Positions 30,391-42,056 of a stretch of 64,000 bases of DNA are shown here, one piece after another (the stretch's first letter is position 1; each line of letters starts with the position of its first letter). A program made the translations under genes and the position numbers. Below the pieces are notes generated by a model. It was not told where the DNA came from, did no database searches, and saw only the letters and a program-made list of their open reading frames with translations. This stretch comes from Mastigias papua (lineage: Eukaryota; Cnidaria; Scyphozoa; Rhizostomeae; Mastigiidae), in NCBI GenBank assembly GCA_964019165.1, contig OZ025272.1:2318293-2382292 (forward strand). The letters are read 5' to 3'.

Positions 30391-32228
30391 ACACACAAAT
30401 ATATATATTTATATATGTTGTCATATCTAATATCAGGACCAATAGCTGGTTCGGCAGGTCATGACCATCCAACAGAAGACCTATCATTTGATGAATCAGA
30501 TCTCATGGCTCTTAGAGAATTTTTAGGGCCTGAGGTAAATTCATATTATCATTTTTTGGTCGATTTTGTTGCTGTGCTTTTCCATGTCTCGCATTTGTTA
30601 TTTATGCGCTTTTTTGTCCGCAGATTAGTTATGGTTTCATATAGGTAGAAGAAGTGTCCAATTTTCATATTTTAATTGCACATCTTCCATTCGTTATTTA
30701 TTCTTTGTTTATTTGTTCTCATAATGTTTCGGATACATTGATAAGCTGCAAAGCAATAAACTGGAGTTTTTTATTAATCATGAAAGAGGATTGAAGATTA
30801 GAATTTCAAAATTGAAATAAGTGCATTGAAAACTATTGGGAAATATATTGACGTTTTTTCTGGGAATTTGTATCGTAGGAGATGGATACTGTACTCAGAT
30901 CACAGGCAATTATATCAGCCTCTCAGAACAACCAATCAACCAATTCAGATACTAAGCATGATAAAGAGACTGGCGATGATATCAAAGTAGACGAAACATC
31001 GACGTCATGTGAGTAGATCTCCTTGGGCTTCATCATGTTAGTTAAGCATTATGCTAGTTTTAAGCTACTTGGTTTTCGTCATCCAGCTACGTGCTTTGGT
31101 CCATGCTGAAGATTATTTTGAATGGAATGGCTGAGTTGGCAAAATTTATAAAGCATAGTTTCTTAAACTAAGACAATCCCGGCAGGATTTCAAAGGAAAG
31201 GAAGGAAGGAATTGAAAACAGCTAGACCAAAATATATGTTTATTTTATGCCATATCTGAATGAGATATGAAAATATGCTCTTTATTGTGAGATTAGGTTC
31301 ATGAGAGCTTATTTAGAGGAGAAATTTAGAAACTATAGTAAATATAAGGATTTGTAAGAATTTGTTTGGCAAAGACAATCAATAAGAGCTGAGAAATAAA
31401 TTTAATTCTTGTTGCTGAATAATAGGCACGGATTTTCTTTTTCAATTTACTTTTTATTTCTTTGCACTTCCTACCGCCCATTTCTTTCCAGCACACAGTT
31501 ACAGCACTTTCGCCCTCTGTAAATATAACGGTTGAAAATGCCGCCATCATGTTATAAATTCATTGGCGAATGTTTTCTCTAACTTTCTGACATGTTCCTT
31601 AATATCTTGTCCGGATTGTTCGCAAATTTTTTTTAATCACGTCTGTACTTTCACGCTGTTTTCTGGGAAGATGCGCGAAATAATTAGGAGCAGAAAATGA
31701 AGGACTTGTTGAGGCAGTTTTTTCTGAATTCAGCTGTTTAAATTCAGACCAACCCCATGTACTGTATTGAATAGGTTAAGTTGCATTTGACAATTTTCAG
31801 CGTTTCGCTGTTATAAACTCTTCATGAGGATGTGATTTCTCTGTAATAAACTGGGTAAGTTAGTTTAGGTCACACGAAACTGTATGGAAGGTTATCAGTT
31901 CAGCAGAGGAGCCTCCATATGTGGTCTCTGATGCATCTGCCTCCTGTGGCTTCGCTGCTATTAGATAACATGCGAAGCTAACCATCTTTGGGGCCCCAAA
32001 ATGGTTGCCTGTGCTGTTTTTTTTTGCGTGGCCATTACGCTTTTTCGCTTATGGGAGTATGGTCTTTCAGCACCATCATTAGAACAAGACAATGGCGGCA
32101 GTGAATCCAACACTGAAGAGATTGACGATGATAACCTTGAATCAAACTTTGAAACAAAGCAAATCGAATCCAAAGAGACGGATGACCTGGAAGATGAGGA
32201 ATGGTTCGACTCCCAAACAGCAGATTAG
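21217..32228 (+). CDS. DTNBP1: dysbindin (BLOC-1 subunit)
   Basis: Dystrobrevin-binding protein 1, a coiled-coil subunit of BLOC-1 that serves lysosome-related organelle biogenesis and synaptic vesicle traffic in the cytosol. Exons: 21217-21329, 21710-21769, 22884-22922, 23054-23107, 24353-24413, 26632-26764, 27599-27731, 28323-28345, 29760-29900, 30437-30534, 30879-31008, 32071-32228; phases join throughout, giving 380 residues (human about 351). Start ATG 21217 (AAGATGG context) opens MASMQQDSNN. Then FQNLRLTGKLRSVKTDLSHG plus WKSLATKAKKEV align with the human N-terminus (LETLRERLLSVQQDF...). The middle has the long coiled coil (NWKKWESAAAQLHDNL; ACERVELERRKYGEKLE). EDAFMEQMEKYLQYGEL matches the EEAFQQDMEQYLSTG signature, followed by LSFDESDLMALREFLG of the dysbindin domain. 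The C-terminus is acidic and disordered, ending in SQTAD. Exon 8 is a 23-base microexon. It follows KATNB1 in the same direction. Confidence 0.93.
21594..21683. repeat. perfect 90-bp palindrome, no spacer
   Basis: Left arm 21594-21638 (starts CTACAAAATCTCACGCATCA) is the exact reverse complement of right arm 21639-21683, centred on GGTAGC|GCTACC. Base-by-base check shows 45 of 45 pairs. It lies in DTNBP1 intron 1 and ends 26 bases before exon 2. Confidence 0.97.
22374..22409 (+). repeat. (ATATTA)n microsatellite
   Basis: Four to five units of TTAATATA in DTNBP1 intron 2. Confidence 0.85.
22841..22879 (+). repeat. 13-bp tandem repeat at splice acceptor
   Basis: Three tandem units of AATCATTTTATTG (last unit ends in C) directly before the ATAG acceptor of DTNBP1 exon 3. 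They occupy the place of the branch point and polypyrimidine tract. Confidence 0.85.
27060..27430 (+). repeat. long polypyrimidine tract
   Basis: About 370 bases very rich in T and C (TTTCCTTCTTTCG style) in DTNBP1 intron 6, ending about 170 bases before exon 7. The Phe/Leu/Ser-rich frames over it are artefacts. Confidence 0.7.
28323..28345 (+). CDS. DTNBP1: DTNBP1 microexon 8 (23 nt)
   Basis: A TTTCAG acceptor and GTTTGC donor enclose 23 bases that encode KAFQDLK. This bridges the EKRQ end of exon 7 to AKYEMTEEE of exon 9 in frame and matches the KRKELETFKAE stretch of vertebrate dysbindin. Without it the frame is lost, so it is a required exon despite its size. Confidence 0.8.
30216..30267. 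repeat. 22-bp perfect inverted repeat, 8-nt loop
   Basis: Arms 30216-30237 (GGCGTAAGCTTTCATCAGTAAT) and 30246-30267 are exact reverse complements around GCTGATGA. It lies in DTNBP1 intron 9 next to the CA repeat. The left arm is preceded by GACGTTTC (inverted GAAACGTC), a word seen in other repeats of this window. Confidence 0.9.
30331..30397 (+). repeat. (CA)n microsatellite
   Basis: About 33 CA units with one TA interruption, just upstream of DTNBP1 exon 10. Confidence 0.95.
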
Positions 32229-35200
32229 AGTCATAGCAGGATAGTGGGACTTTCAAGCCTTGCTTTGTCATCAAACACAAGGTAGCCGGAAAGCTCTAAG
32301 TTTTCAATGTAGCTTCAATGTAGTACATTTACAAATTTAACTACTTGAAGTCAGGGAAACTAAAGTAATTTTAGATTGATGCTCAGAATTCAAATCGCAG
32401 CTAAATTGAATGCTAGAAGATAAATTTGTATAAGATTACTTTTAGGTTTATCTTTGGTTTTTTGTCCATTCATATATTTGTGCTTCCAGCTTCTCTATTG
32501 AAGACGTTAGTTCGTCGTCTTGTTTGCTTTCTCTCAAATTACGTTTGAAGACAATGCAACATGCTACCGCCATAGGCCTAGGGAGCACCATTTTTCATAA
32601 CTTTAAAACCGCTGTCTGACACTCAGAAAGCATATGCACATGAACTAAGATCGGATCTTTAGTAACTTCTTTATATCAAAATGACGCCATGTGACATATG
32701 GCTCTTCTAAGGATGAACACTGAAAAACAGGCGCCCCCAGGGGTGTTCCATGTTCGATGGGTATTCAACACTCAAATACCAGCCTATGTCCATGACTGCA
32801 GAGTTGTATTTTGTGTGGGTTTCTTGAGATTTTTATATAAATAGGGCCACATTTAAGTCTATTGGAACTGTGGACCCAAAACTGACTAGGGCCCCCTTGA
32901 AAATACCTGAAAAATTGTATACCATGAGATAAGTGCTGGACAGTCTGTTAGCAAGAACTTTTCTTTCAGATAGCGGTGCTTGCGTACGATTCTTTAGACG
33001 TTAATTTAAGCTGAGACCGAGTTCAACACTACTTCATAGGACTTTCAAGGTTTTGCTTGGTGTCGCCTCACTTATATCATCAGACGCCCCTGGACCCTGA
33101 GCCAATTGGCCCATTGGTAAATGCAATCCCGTGTGTAAACAGGCTTATATGCAGTGCATAACGACGCAGCAATTAATGATTATGTAGAGCAGTGTTTATC
33201 AAAAATTTTAAAAATATTCAGCGTCTCTTTGTTACATACATAACTGCCTGTTGATAATATCTTATTGTAATATATAGCATGTTTAAGTTTTCAAATTGAC
33301 ATTAATTTGCTTTAGATGGTTTGTCACTTTTCCTTTCTTGCAAGTGATCAAATTAAACTTGGAACAGTTGAGAATTTCGAACGTCTTATTCTCTCTTGAA
33401 ATTACATTTCAACTTGTTGTACGATGGAAAATACACAGTTGAACTGACAGATAAGATAGCGGACTTTAATTATCTTCCTAGAAGGATGCAGAGTTTGATG
33501 GAGAATTTACTCTCAACTGTGAGGCACCGTTGATTCTCCAATTCAAAGTAAGACAATCACGGCTTAAGGCCTAGCCAAACGCTGTCGATTTTTGACTATA
33601 CAGCGCTTGAAGTTTTGTTTATTGAAATTTTGGTATCGTTTGGGCACCATGTCTAGTGTTATATAGTCATGCATAGACTTGTATAAACAAGTTTAGACCT
33701 ATTGAAGTTTGATCACGGTCGATTTGTCGAGTCTGCGCATGAGCAGTTGCTTCACTAACAGAATGAGACGCGATAACAAACGCAGCGCATTTGGTATCGC
33801 ATTGCAAGACATGGATTCCTTGGGCATAATTTTGAGAAAGAGGCTAATCGTACTTCTATTGGAGTATGAAAATTCTTTCAGAGTGAAATCGAATGCAGAG
33901 CAGAGAGCGCTTGTCCGTACCAGTTGCAAAGTAACATACATTCCTTCGACTTGGCAGCAAAATGTCGTACAAAATGTAAAGGAGTAAAAGTCGTGAGCGT
34001 TTGGCTGTGGTTTTAGACAAAGCATCCTACGGGGTGCAGCGAAGACAAAGTCTACAAATCAACTAGGATTTGACACCAGGGGCATACAATGATTCAATGA
34101 CCTTCAATCTGGCTACAATACGGAAAGCATCGCACAGATTAATTAGCCCCAATCTAGGTGAGCATACAGTAGACAGGCTGCTCGAAAGAACGCAAAGAAA
34201 CTCCGAAAGAAAACAAACAGAAGACGCATTGTAGTTTGTGCATAAAAAAGTATGTTTACTTTGATACAATGACAGTTCTAGTGTAGTACTACACTATATA
34301 TCCCCTCCCCAGGTGCCATGATAGCGCTACGTGTTATGACCTACAACTCACATAACCGTGCATATTTTGAACAAAGTTTGACACTAATGCAGTACACAAA
34401 TTATGCCAACTAAAGCCTCGACGGCAACCTCACTACAGTAAGTCGAATTAAGAAATCATACTGCTAAACTAAAATCTATAGCGTCCTATAATCGTCTGTA
34501 TATAAATCAACTATATACATTTGCTTTCTGAAAAGCCTATGATCCTCATTCACCACCTCTAGGCGTACGGTCGACCCTACAGGGCGCAGCAGAGTGCACT
34601 TCTGCCACCAGGGTACCATAATGCCATTATAATATAGCTGAAAGGAGCTACATATTGGCTAAGTCAATAGGATTAATATTCTGCCATTCTTTTCAAACGC
34701 GACGCTAAAAACAGCTTGCTAACCAGCATGCTTTACGGTGCAATCCAGTGCCAGTTGATGCACGAATAGCCTGCGAGTTTTCATCCTTGTGTTGTGAGTT
34801 GCTATTAGACTACAAAAATTAGTGAAAGTGTATACTTTGCCTAGCAGTGTGGGTAAACACACGGAAGACAATACAATTTGAACAAGAGCCCTATTCGTAT
34901 CCGTGAATGTGTGTGTTTGCGTATCTATTACAATATATTATAAAGTCCATGCTATACCACAGGGGATAAAGGAGTGTCTTTGATGATCTCTAATTGGTCA
35001 AGTATGGAATATATAGAAGTCAAAAACAATAAAAACAAACCTGATTTATGGGTATAAGATTCTGTGCATGTACAAATCTACTCGGAACAACGGAGGTATC
35101 CACGATCCCAACTACGCTTAGTGAAGAAAATGTGAAGAATTAAAAACTGTGAAGATCACGAGCTGAATACAGTAACAAAGTGATACATCGCAAATTCTAC

Positions 35201-35353
35201 GTTTGCAAACACAATTCGGATTAAAACTATTTAAATTACCCCCCCCCCCACCACCCACCCCCCTAAACTGCATTTACAGTGTGGATGCTATGTGTCCGTA
35301 ATGCTTGATTTCCTGATCAAGACCGGATTGTAGAGCAGCTCCTAAAATGTGCC
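32229..35353. other. intergenic between convergent DTNBP1 and OSGIN
   Basis: Holds both 3' UTRs, an inverted-repeat element at 33567-34012 and a C-rich run near 35239-35264. No further gene is supported. Confidence 0.5.
33567..34012. mobile_element. MITE-like element, AGCCAAACGCT TIRs
   Basis: AGCCAAACGCT at 33573-33583 recurs inverted at 33996-34006, and the similarity extends outward and inward (CGA, TTT). Flanking TTA at 33564-33566 and 34013-34015 could be a 3-bp target-site duplication of the PIF/Harbinger kind. Internal open frames on both strands (33709-33987 and its antisense) are not recognised. Confidence 0.55.
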
Positions 35354-38300
35354 CTACAGGCTGTCTTTTTTCATTGTCTGGACCAGACCGGACACTATTC
35401 CCAGGGCACCTCCCAAAATAAATCGCACAAAGTTGTCTCCAACCAACGGTCCCATTGCGTACAAACCCGGTTCTTCGCTCTGGTACGTGAATGGGTCAAC
35501 AAGCACCGGGTTCTCTTTTATATCAACCTCTTTTGCAGAATCCTCTCCAAGCCGTCGTAGCTCTCCCATGAATGAGAGGTTTGGCTTGGAGCCTATCTGA
35601 ATGATGATTTGGGATGTCTTCACGACAAAGCGACTTTTTCCCGATACATGTTCAATCACACATTCATTTGCTGGCAGTATTTCCGTAACTTTTGAAGACT
35701 GGAATGGAGTGTAATACTCATTCGAGCTCTTTCCGGCCATGAGCGGTTTCAATTTCAGATAGTCCGGGTATGAAGACGGCAACTGGTTTACAATCAGCTT
35801 TGCATCTTTTGCCTCTCTCCGGAATACATGAAACACTGGTATCTTTCTGTCCATCAGAGCAATGACAGCATCGAGCGCAACAAGACCGCAGCCCACAACA
35901 ACCACGGGCGCTATTGTTCTCATATCGAATTCTTGTAGAAAGTCATCGAGGTCGGGAAGCTGGTACTGGACAAACTTCTCGCTTTCACCGGGAATGTTCA
36001 ACATTCGCGGAAGGCTGTAGCCGCCAACGGCGAGAACCACGTTTCGCGCAAAGAACTGTATCTGCTCGTTCTCGCCACTGCTTGCATTACATTGTGTCCC
36101 ACACACCAACCACATGGGATTATTGGGGCTCACTCTCTTCACTGACGTGACAGTGACATTGTTCATAAAGTAATTTTCAAGTTTCATTCGCTTGACGTAA
36201 TCCGAGTAATACTGGGCGACGTGGTTCGGTAAAATTCGGTTCTCGTGAACGCCCTCTTCGCGTACCAGCTTAGGGAGGTTGCAAGAACAGCCGCTGATCT
36301 CGTTCTTGTATTTGTGTTCGTCTTGCCAGGTTTTGAACGGGTATCCAGGTAGCTCCAACCAGTAATCCAAACTGAGGCTGTACTGGCAATAACTCATTCG
36401 ATGCCATGTTCCACCAGGAGGCCCGTTTCCAAGTACAATGTGTTTGAATGATGTTGTGTCGTCATTTTTCCATTTTAACACTGAAGGCTCTTCAGTCATG
36501 AAATCTGCGTTTGGGTGATGAAGTTTGTCGAACAAAATACTGACTGGATTCTTTGAGCGTGCATCGTATAACCCGTCACTTAGGGTCTCTAGATCCTAAG
36601 ATTAAAGACAACAAATTCAACACTCTGAATTCAACAATCAAGAGACAGCAAACAACAATCTGAAGCCTTTTTAGCAGAGTATACAATAAAAAGATTGTTT
36701 CCAAAGTTCTCTGAATTTCAGTTTGCATTTGATAATTGTTTTATCATCATTACTTTTATATCTAAGTACTTTTATATCAGGGTATCAGCGACAACCTGTA
36801 ACCTTTCATGGAAACAAGTTACAACAAGTAACCAAAGGTTCCATGCAGCACTATTCTCTTTACCCATCAAAGATTAAACTTTCTAAGTCTTCTTGCATTT
36901 CCTAATATGGACGTCTTTTGCAATTATTGGGGGGCGGGGGTAACTAATAAGGAATTCCCTCGCCCCCTACTGTCCACCACTGTTTCTAAATTTGTAGGTA
37001 GTGCTAATCTTTCAAAAACCTTCCAAAAACCATCCAAAACCACCTCCCAAAGCTGCAACCACAACCAGTACTACACATACCCTTTTCTTCTTCCCCCACA
37101 ATTTGGCAATAATCAGCTTTAAGGGAAATTTGTTTCATTTCTCTCAATCTCCATAATTTCATCTCTAAGCAACATTTTCTCAATCTTCAATTTACCCAAC
37201 AACCTGCCACCCCCTGGAACAGCGATGTCCATAATCGTAACATCAGTTAGCTTTTTGTCAACCAGAGGAATACCAGGCTTTCAGGCACCAATATACTGAT
37301 CATTATTATTAAATTATTTCACCATAAGGGGTCATTCACCCGTTACGTAACGCCTCTAGGGGGGTGCCCTGGTTTGCTACCAAGCGTTACGGAAAAAGAG
37401 AGTAGGTGAGATGTTTATTCTGCATTGCTACGTAACGCAGAAGGAGTAGAATTAACAAAATGCAAGCCACTTAAGGGTTCAAAGTCTGAGCTGGTGGATC
37501 TATAAGCTGGAGAAATAAACACATATCCCTTCCTATTGGACACACTGTAGTACTTTTTTCATCTCACAACAGACTAGAAATAGTTTTCGCAAGTTTATAT
37601 AACAGACAAAGGAAGGAACAAACAAGTATGAAAGGGGGGGGTAACTGAATTTTGCTACGCAACAGTGGGAGAGGTATAGGTTTGTGCTATGGCGCATTAC
37701 AGGAGAGGGGGCGTCTCAAAAATGGCAAAAGTGGCATTATGTAACAGGTGAATGATCCCTAATTAGAAAAACGATATAAAGAAAATACATACTTGCTCAA
37801 CAAGAGACAATTCTGTCCCACAATATTCTACTCTGTAATTAAGAATTGGGTCTGAAATAGGCTCCCCGTTGTAATATGGCCAGTTTCCTGACAGCATATA
37901 TGATAGGCATATCCCTGATGGGCCATTGCCTGTAAAGCAAATGAGTAGATCAAATTTACATGGTGATATTACCTGCATTAGCATATACATATAACAGGGC
38001 TTTTGTTGGTCAAAGCACTAGAGAGTCTTGGAGAAGTTGACCGTGTGCTTGAACAGTACTAACATCATAGCAACAGTCTGATGAATGTATACACAGGAAA
38101 GCACCCAAACAAGGTGAAGGTAAGTCGTTTGTTCATAAACAAACACAGGGCATCTGTTCGCATTGTCGTAACTAGGCCACTGGCCTAGTGAGCCCTCTTA
38201 CTGGACCAGTAAGATAGCAAAATTTAAGATATATGCTTACTAGCGTGGGTCCTTCTTTGAAACATTCTGTGATTTTTCCTCTACATGCAAATGGACATAA

Positions 38301-39955
38301 GCTAGTCTATCGGTGGACTGGGTGCGAAAGCACCGTGTACATTTTGGGTCGGCTGTTCATTATAGCAAAGATACGTTAGATTCATACACTGATTAATATA
38401 AATAGTTGCTATTAATTGCTTCAGAATCTTTCAAATTCCACTTTCCAATTCCAACCAGGTGTTTGAGAGCTCTGATCAGGTCTATTTTCTCCAAACCTAG
38501 TTGACTAATCATCACGCAAGATGGGCCTATATTTAGCAGTGTACTAAGAATCCTGCATGATGATTGGGCAATTAGGTCGGGAGAAAATACACCTGATTTG
38601 AGCCCTCAAACATTTGGAGGCCATGCTAGCAAGTGAACTATCTTGTTTATAATCTACATACTTAAAATAAGTACAATCTGCTTTAAGTTAAATTTGGTCT
38701 AGCACAGAATAATGTGGCAAATGGCAGAAAATTCTTCGCAAAATTTAATACCTTATCGGCCCTTTTTACGCGAGCCCTCAATGATGATAATTTTCCTGAA
38801 GCACCGCTAAATGAGCCGGAGTTAAAAGGGCCGGCGTAAAAACGGCCAACTTTTTACAATTTTCGACCAAAGGCGGCCTTATTTTTGTAGTTCATTTTTA
38901 GAAGTACCGCCAAGTTTTAAAGATCTGTTGGGTGGAGATAAACAAATCGAAGCCTATGCGTACTAACTGCCCCAACAGCAAAACATAGTGAGTGAGGAGC
39001 ACATACAGTAGTGGAGTCAGTTCAGAAATAAGGAACGTACAATTGCGTTTGAAGGGAATAATATTTTTCTTATAACGCACCCCATTAGGCACAGTTACAG
39101 TCGCTTATTTCAAATGTTTAATTTTGTTAAAAGTTTTCCAGTCTGTGTCAAACTGTATGAAAAGTGAAAGGATAGAAACCTGAGAGGATAGAGGAAAGAA
39201 AAAGAAAAGACGATGAAATTAAGATTAGTGGAATCTGGCGACAAAGTGATGTTGATTTCTACGATTACAAAAATTTAGGGACCGGTCATTATTAATGTCT
39301 GGGAACGGGGTGGAACACATTGCGATGGGGTATGCAAACTCTTTAGGTCAAAATGTTGGGTCATGAAACCAAACTTATAATCACTCTTGATGTATCAATT
39401 TTCTATAGCTGCTTAGAAGTGCATGGTAGTAGAGAAAAACGTAGTATATAGAATAAAATTTCTTTATTACAAACTACAAAGTTTGACACTTTTGGTGGAT
39501 TTTTTGATGAGGTCTGAAAAGTTCACTCGAAATCTGGATGGGTTACGACTTTTTCAAGAGAATTTTCGCTCTTCTACTCCTACACTAACATTTGACTGAA
39601 TAGTTTAGTACTCAGATGCATATCCAGGAATGATCTACATCAAAAATTAAAATAGACTGGAAAACAAATCTATTGAAAGGAAGCGGGGGGTGAGGCTTGT
39701 GTTTGGCGAACTACAAAAAGAAAGTTTGTAGCAATTAGCCAACTGAGTCTTATTCCAGGGATTATGGGATGTTGCACCCCAGCACCCCAACACCCCAACA
39801 CCCAATGTAGGGGTGGCCCTGGCAGCAACCATTTGAACAGCTACATAGATTGAAGGAAGGAATGTACCCCGTATTTTCTGACCACAAACATTGAAAATTC
39901 ACCTACCAACAACAACCACATCATAGGGCTTTGACGTTGATGCCTTTACGCGCAT
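35354..39955 (-). CDS. OSGIN1/2-like oxidative stress-induced growth inhibitor
   Basis: Flavin-dependent oxidoreductase-like regulator of growth and death under oxidative stress; OSGIN2 and OSGIN1 are the vertebrate relatives. Coding exons on the minus strand: 39955-39907, 37929-37793, 36595-35354; the phases fit and give 475 residues, close to the usual length (about 480-505). The N-terminus MRVKASTSKPYDVVVVG runs straight into the first Rossmann motif GNGPSGICLSYMLSG. Exon 3 continues DLETLSDGL, LFDKLHHPNADF, HIVLGNGPPGGTWH (GGAWH in vertebrates). It then shows ARNVVLAVGGYSLP, a second nucleotide-binding motif VVVVGCGLVALDAV, VFHVFRRE, IQIGSKPNLSF and the C-terminal YAMGPLVGDNFVRFILGGALG. 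The start is chosen at the first ATG in the exon. The frame is open 5' to the exon edge, so an upstream coding exon is possible. Both introns carry inverted-repeat elements. Confidence 0.93.
37328..37759. mobile_element. MITE with TAA target duplication
   Basis: Termini GGGGTCATTCACCCGTTACG (37328) and, inverted, GGGATCATTCACCTGTTACA (from 37759) match at about 21 of 23 positions, with TAA on both sides (37325-37327 and 37760-37762). TIR and TWA duplication suit a PIF/Harbinger non-autonomous element. It sits in the OSGIN intron between coding exons 2 and 3. No transposase frame is seen. Confidence 0.8.
38455..38617. mobile_element. foldback MITE, 66-bp arms
   Basis: Arms 38455-38520 and 38552-38617 are inverted copies with roughly 80 percent identity (shared words TGTTTGAG, ATCAGGT, TATTTTCTCC, AATCATCA) around a 31-base spacer. 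It lies in the first OSGIN intron. No clear target duplication. Confidence 0.75.
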
Positions 39956-41803
39956 TGAAACATAAGACTTGTTACCTGTTAAAATGAACAATCATGTCAT
40001 TATTTTAGTGGCAAAACGATTTTTCTTTTCAAAACACCATATGAAATCAACTGTACTACAAATACAAGACTCTGATAGGACCTACTTTCAAAATAACTGC
40101 TGTTTCCTGGCAACAAACCTGCTAGCAATTCTTTGTTGCAGTGTTTTCTTATCCAGTATAAATTTCAAAACCATTTAGAACAGTAGAATAGATGCTGGAA
40201 ATGACATGTTAAACAAAGGCCTTCTCATTTAGAGTGATATCCAACAGATTTCTTATCAATTATTAAAGCTCAACATTAGACCTTGAGCTCTACTAGACAC
40301 TGGTGAAAAACACCACTGCTGTTTGTGATTCATGCCAGTTTGGCTTTGTTGACTTTCAATTACACCCCTGGAAAGATCTGCTGGAGAATAAACATGGTAC
40401 ATTGATACTTAATACAGAGCATTTCTGGTTTCAGCTCAGTTTCCCTTGTCTAATCCTAGTTTGAATATATACTGTTTAGCACAGTCAATATGGAACCCAG
40501 CATGGGAAAAGGGCAAGGGGGCAAACTACTCTGTAAACAGGGCTATTGTTCACTTCCATGCTAGTGAGTTCTTGTGATTATTCTTGTGGTATGACTATTC
40601 TCGTGACTAGTGATTCTTGTGACTCTTCTTGTGGTTATTGTGTACTGTATTTTGAGTAGGCAGTTATATCTACAATCGTTGCCAAAATTGTTGGAATGAA
40701 TTCCAGATTATTCACACTTTTCCATACCTAGCTTCCCCCCTCCCCCGTACAATGTTGTTTTACTGTGATATACGCTTGGTGTCTCATAGAATTCAATCGT
40801 TTCCACATGTAGCAACATCTTATCTACAGAATCCAACATTGTTTGTGGGGGGAGGGGGCGTTAAGTCACTTAAACGGCTCGCTTAGTATCAGTACTATTT
40901 GTGTCAATAGCCTGCCTTTTAATCTCAGAGATATGTGGTGTTCCAAGTAATTTTGACAATGATTGTAGCATTTACAGGTAATACAGGCTTACTGTGCATG
41001 CCACATCCAGGCATGGGACCCCTAGTTTAATGTCCAGTACTGTTAACTTCCCTTCCGAAGGACAGCAGAGTGAGTTAATGGAAGCTAGCTGAACCACTTG
41101 GCTACTCACCCCACACTGGTATGACCACATTATGCTGTAACACCAGCAGCCCTTTAAATATACAATCGCATCTTGTCTTATACGCAGGCACCTCGGTCTT
41201 TCTTCATATGAACTCCTATGCATTTATCTCTGGGACATGCTTGTAAAAAACCTGACCAAAAAGTTGCCCTTTCTTCACATAATCTTCAATACTTGAGAAA
41301 ACTTTTAGCATATAGTGGTGGTCATAGAAGAATTTACTTGAGCCTTTGAAACTGGACCTTAATCACATAAATAATTGAAAGCATTCACCATTGAAGATTA
41401 TTTTTGCAGCACTATTGAATCACAGAGAAAACAAATTCATATCTACAGGGATCAAAAACCTGTCTACTGCCCAACAACATGATCATTTATGGAATTAATA
41501 CCTGCCATCTATATAATAGCCCTTGAATGCCCAACTTACCCAAGGTGTCTATGGAGTACCAGTGGAATGGAGTAGAGTAGTGTGGTGTGGTGAAGTGTGG
41601 TTGTATGTGAGATGTATTGTGTGTAGTGATTTGTGTTTACTGTGTATTCTATTCATACAGTATTCTATTACTATTGTATTTGTTATTATCTTAGGAATAT
41701 TACGACAAGTAAGTCCTCAGTGTGTTTTGTTGGATCATAATTTTGAGTTCTCACACACATAGGTGCGAGTCTTTCTTGGATTATTTATCTTTGCTATAAC
41801 AGT

Positions 41804-41808
41804 GGTGT

Positions 41809-41907
<99 letters not shown>

Positions 41908-41923
41908 CGTGCGTGTGTGCGTG

Positions 41924-41979
<56 letters not shown>

Positions 41980-42056
41980 CGTGTGTGTGTGTGTGTGTGG
42001 TGTGTGCATGCATGTGTGCATGTATGTGGGTGTGTGCATGTGTGTGTGGTGTAGTA
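41804..42056 (+). repeat. (GT)n microsatellite, about 250 bp
   Basis: Long GT repeat with a few GTGC and GCAT interruptions. The poly-Cys/Val and poly-His/Thr frames over it are artefacts. Confidence 0.97.
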
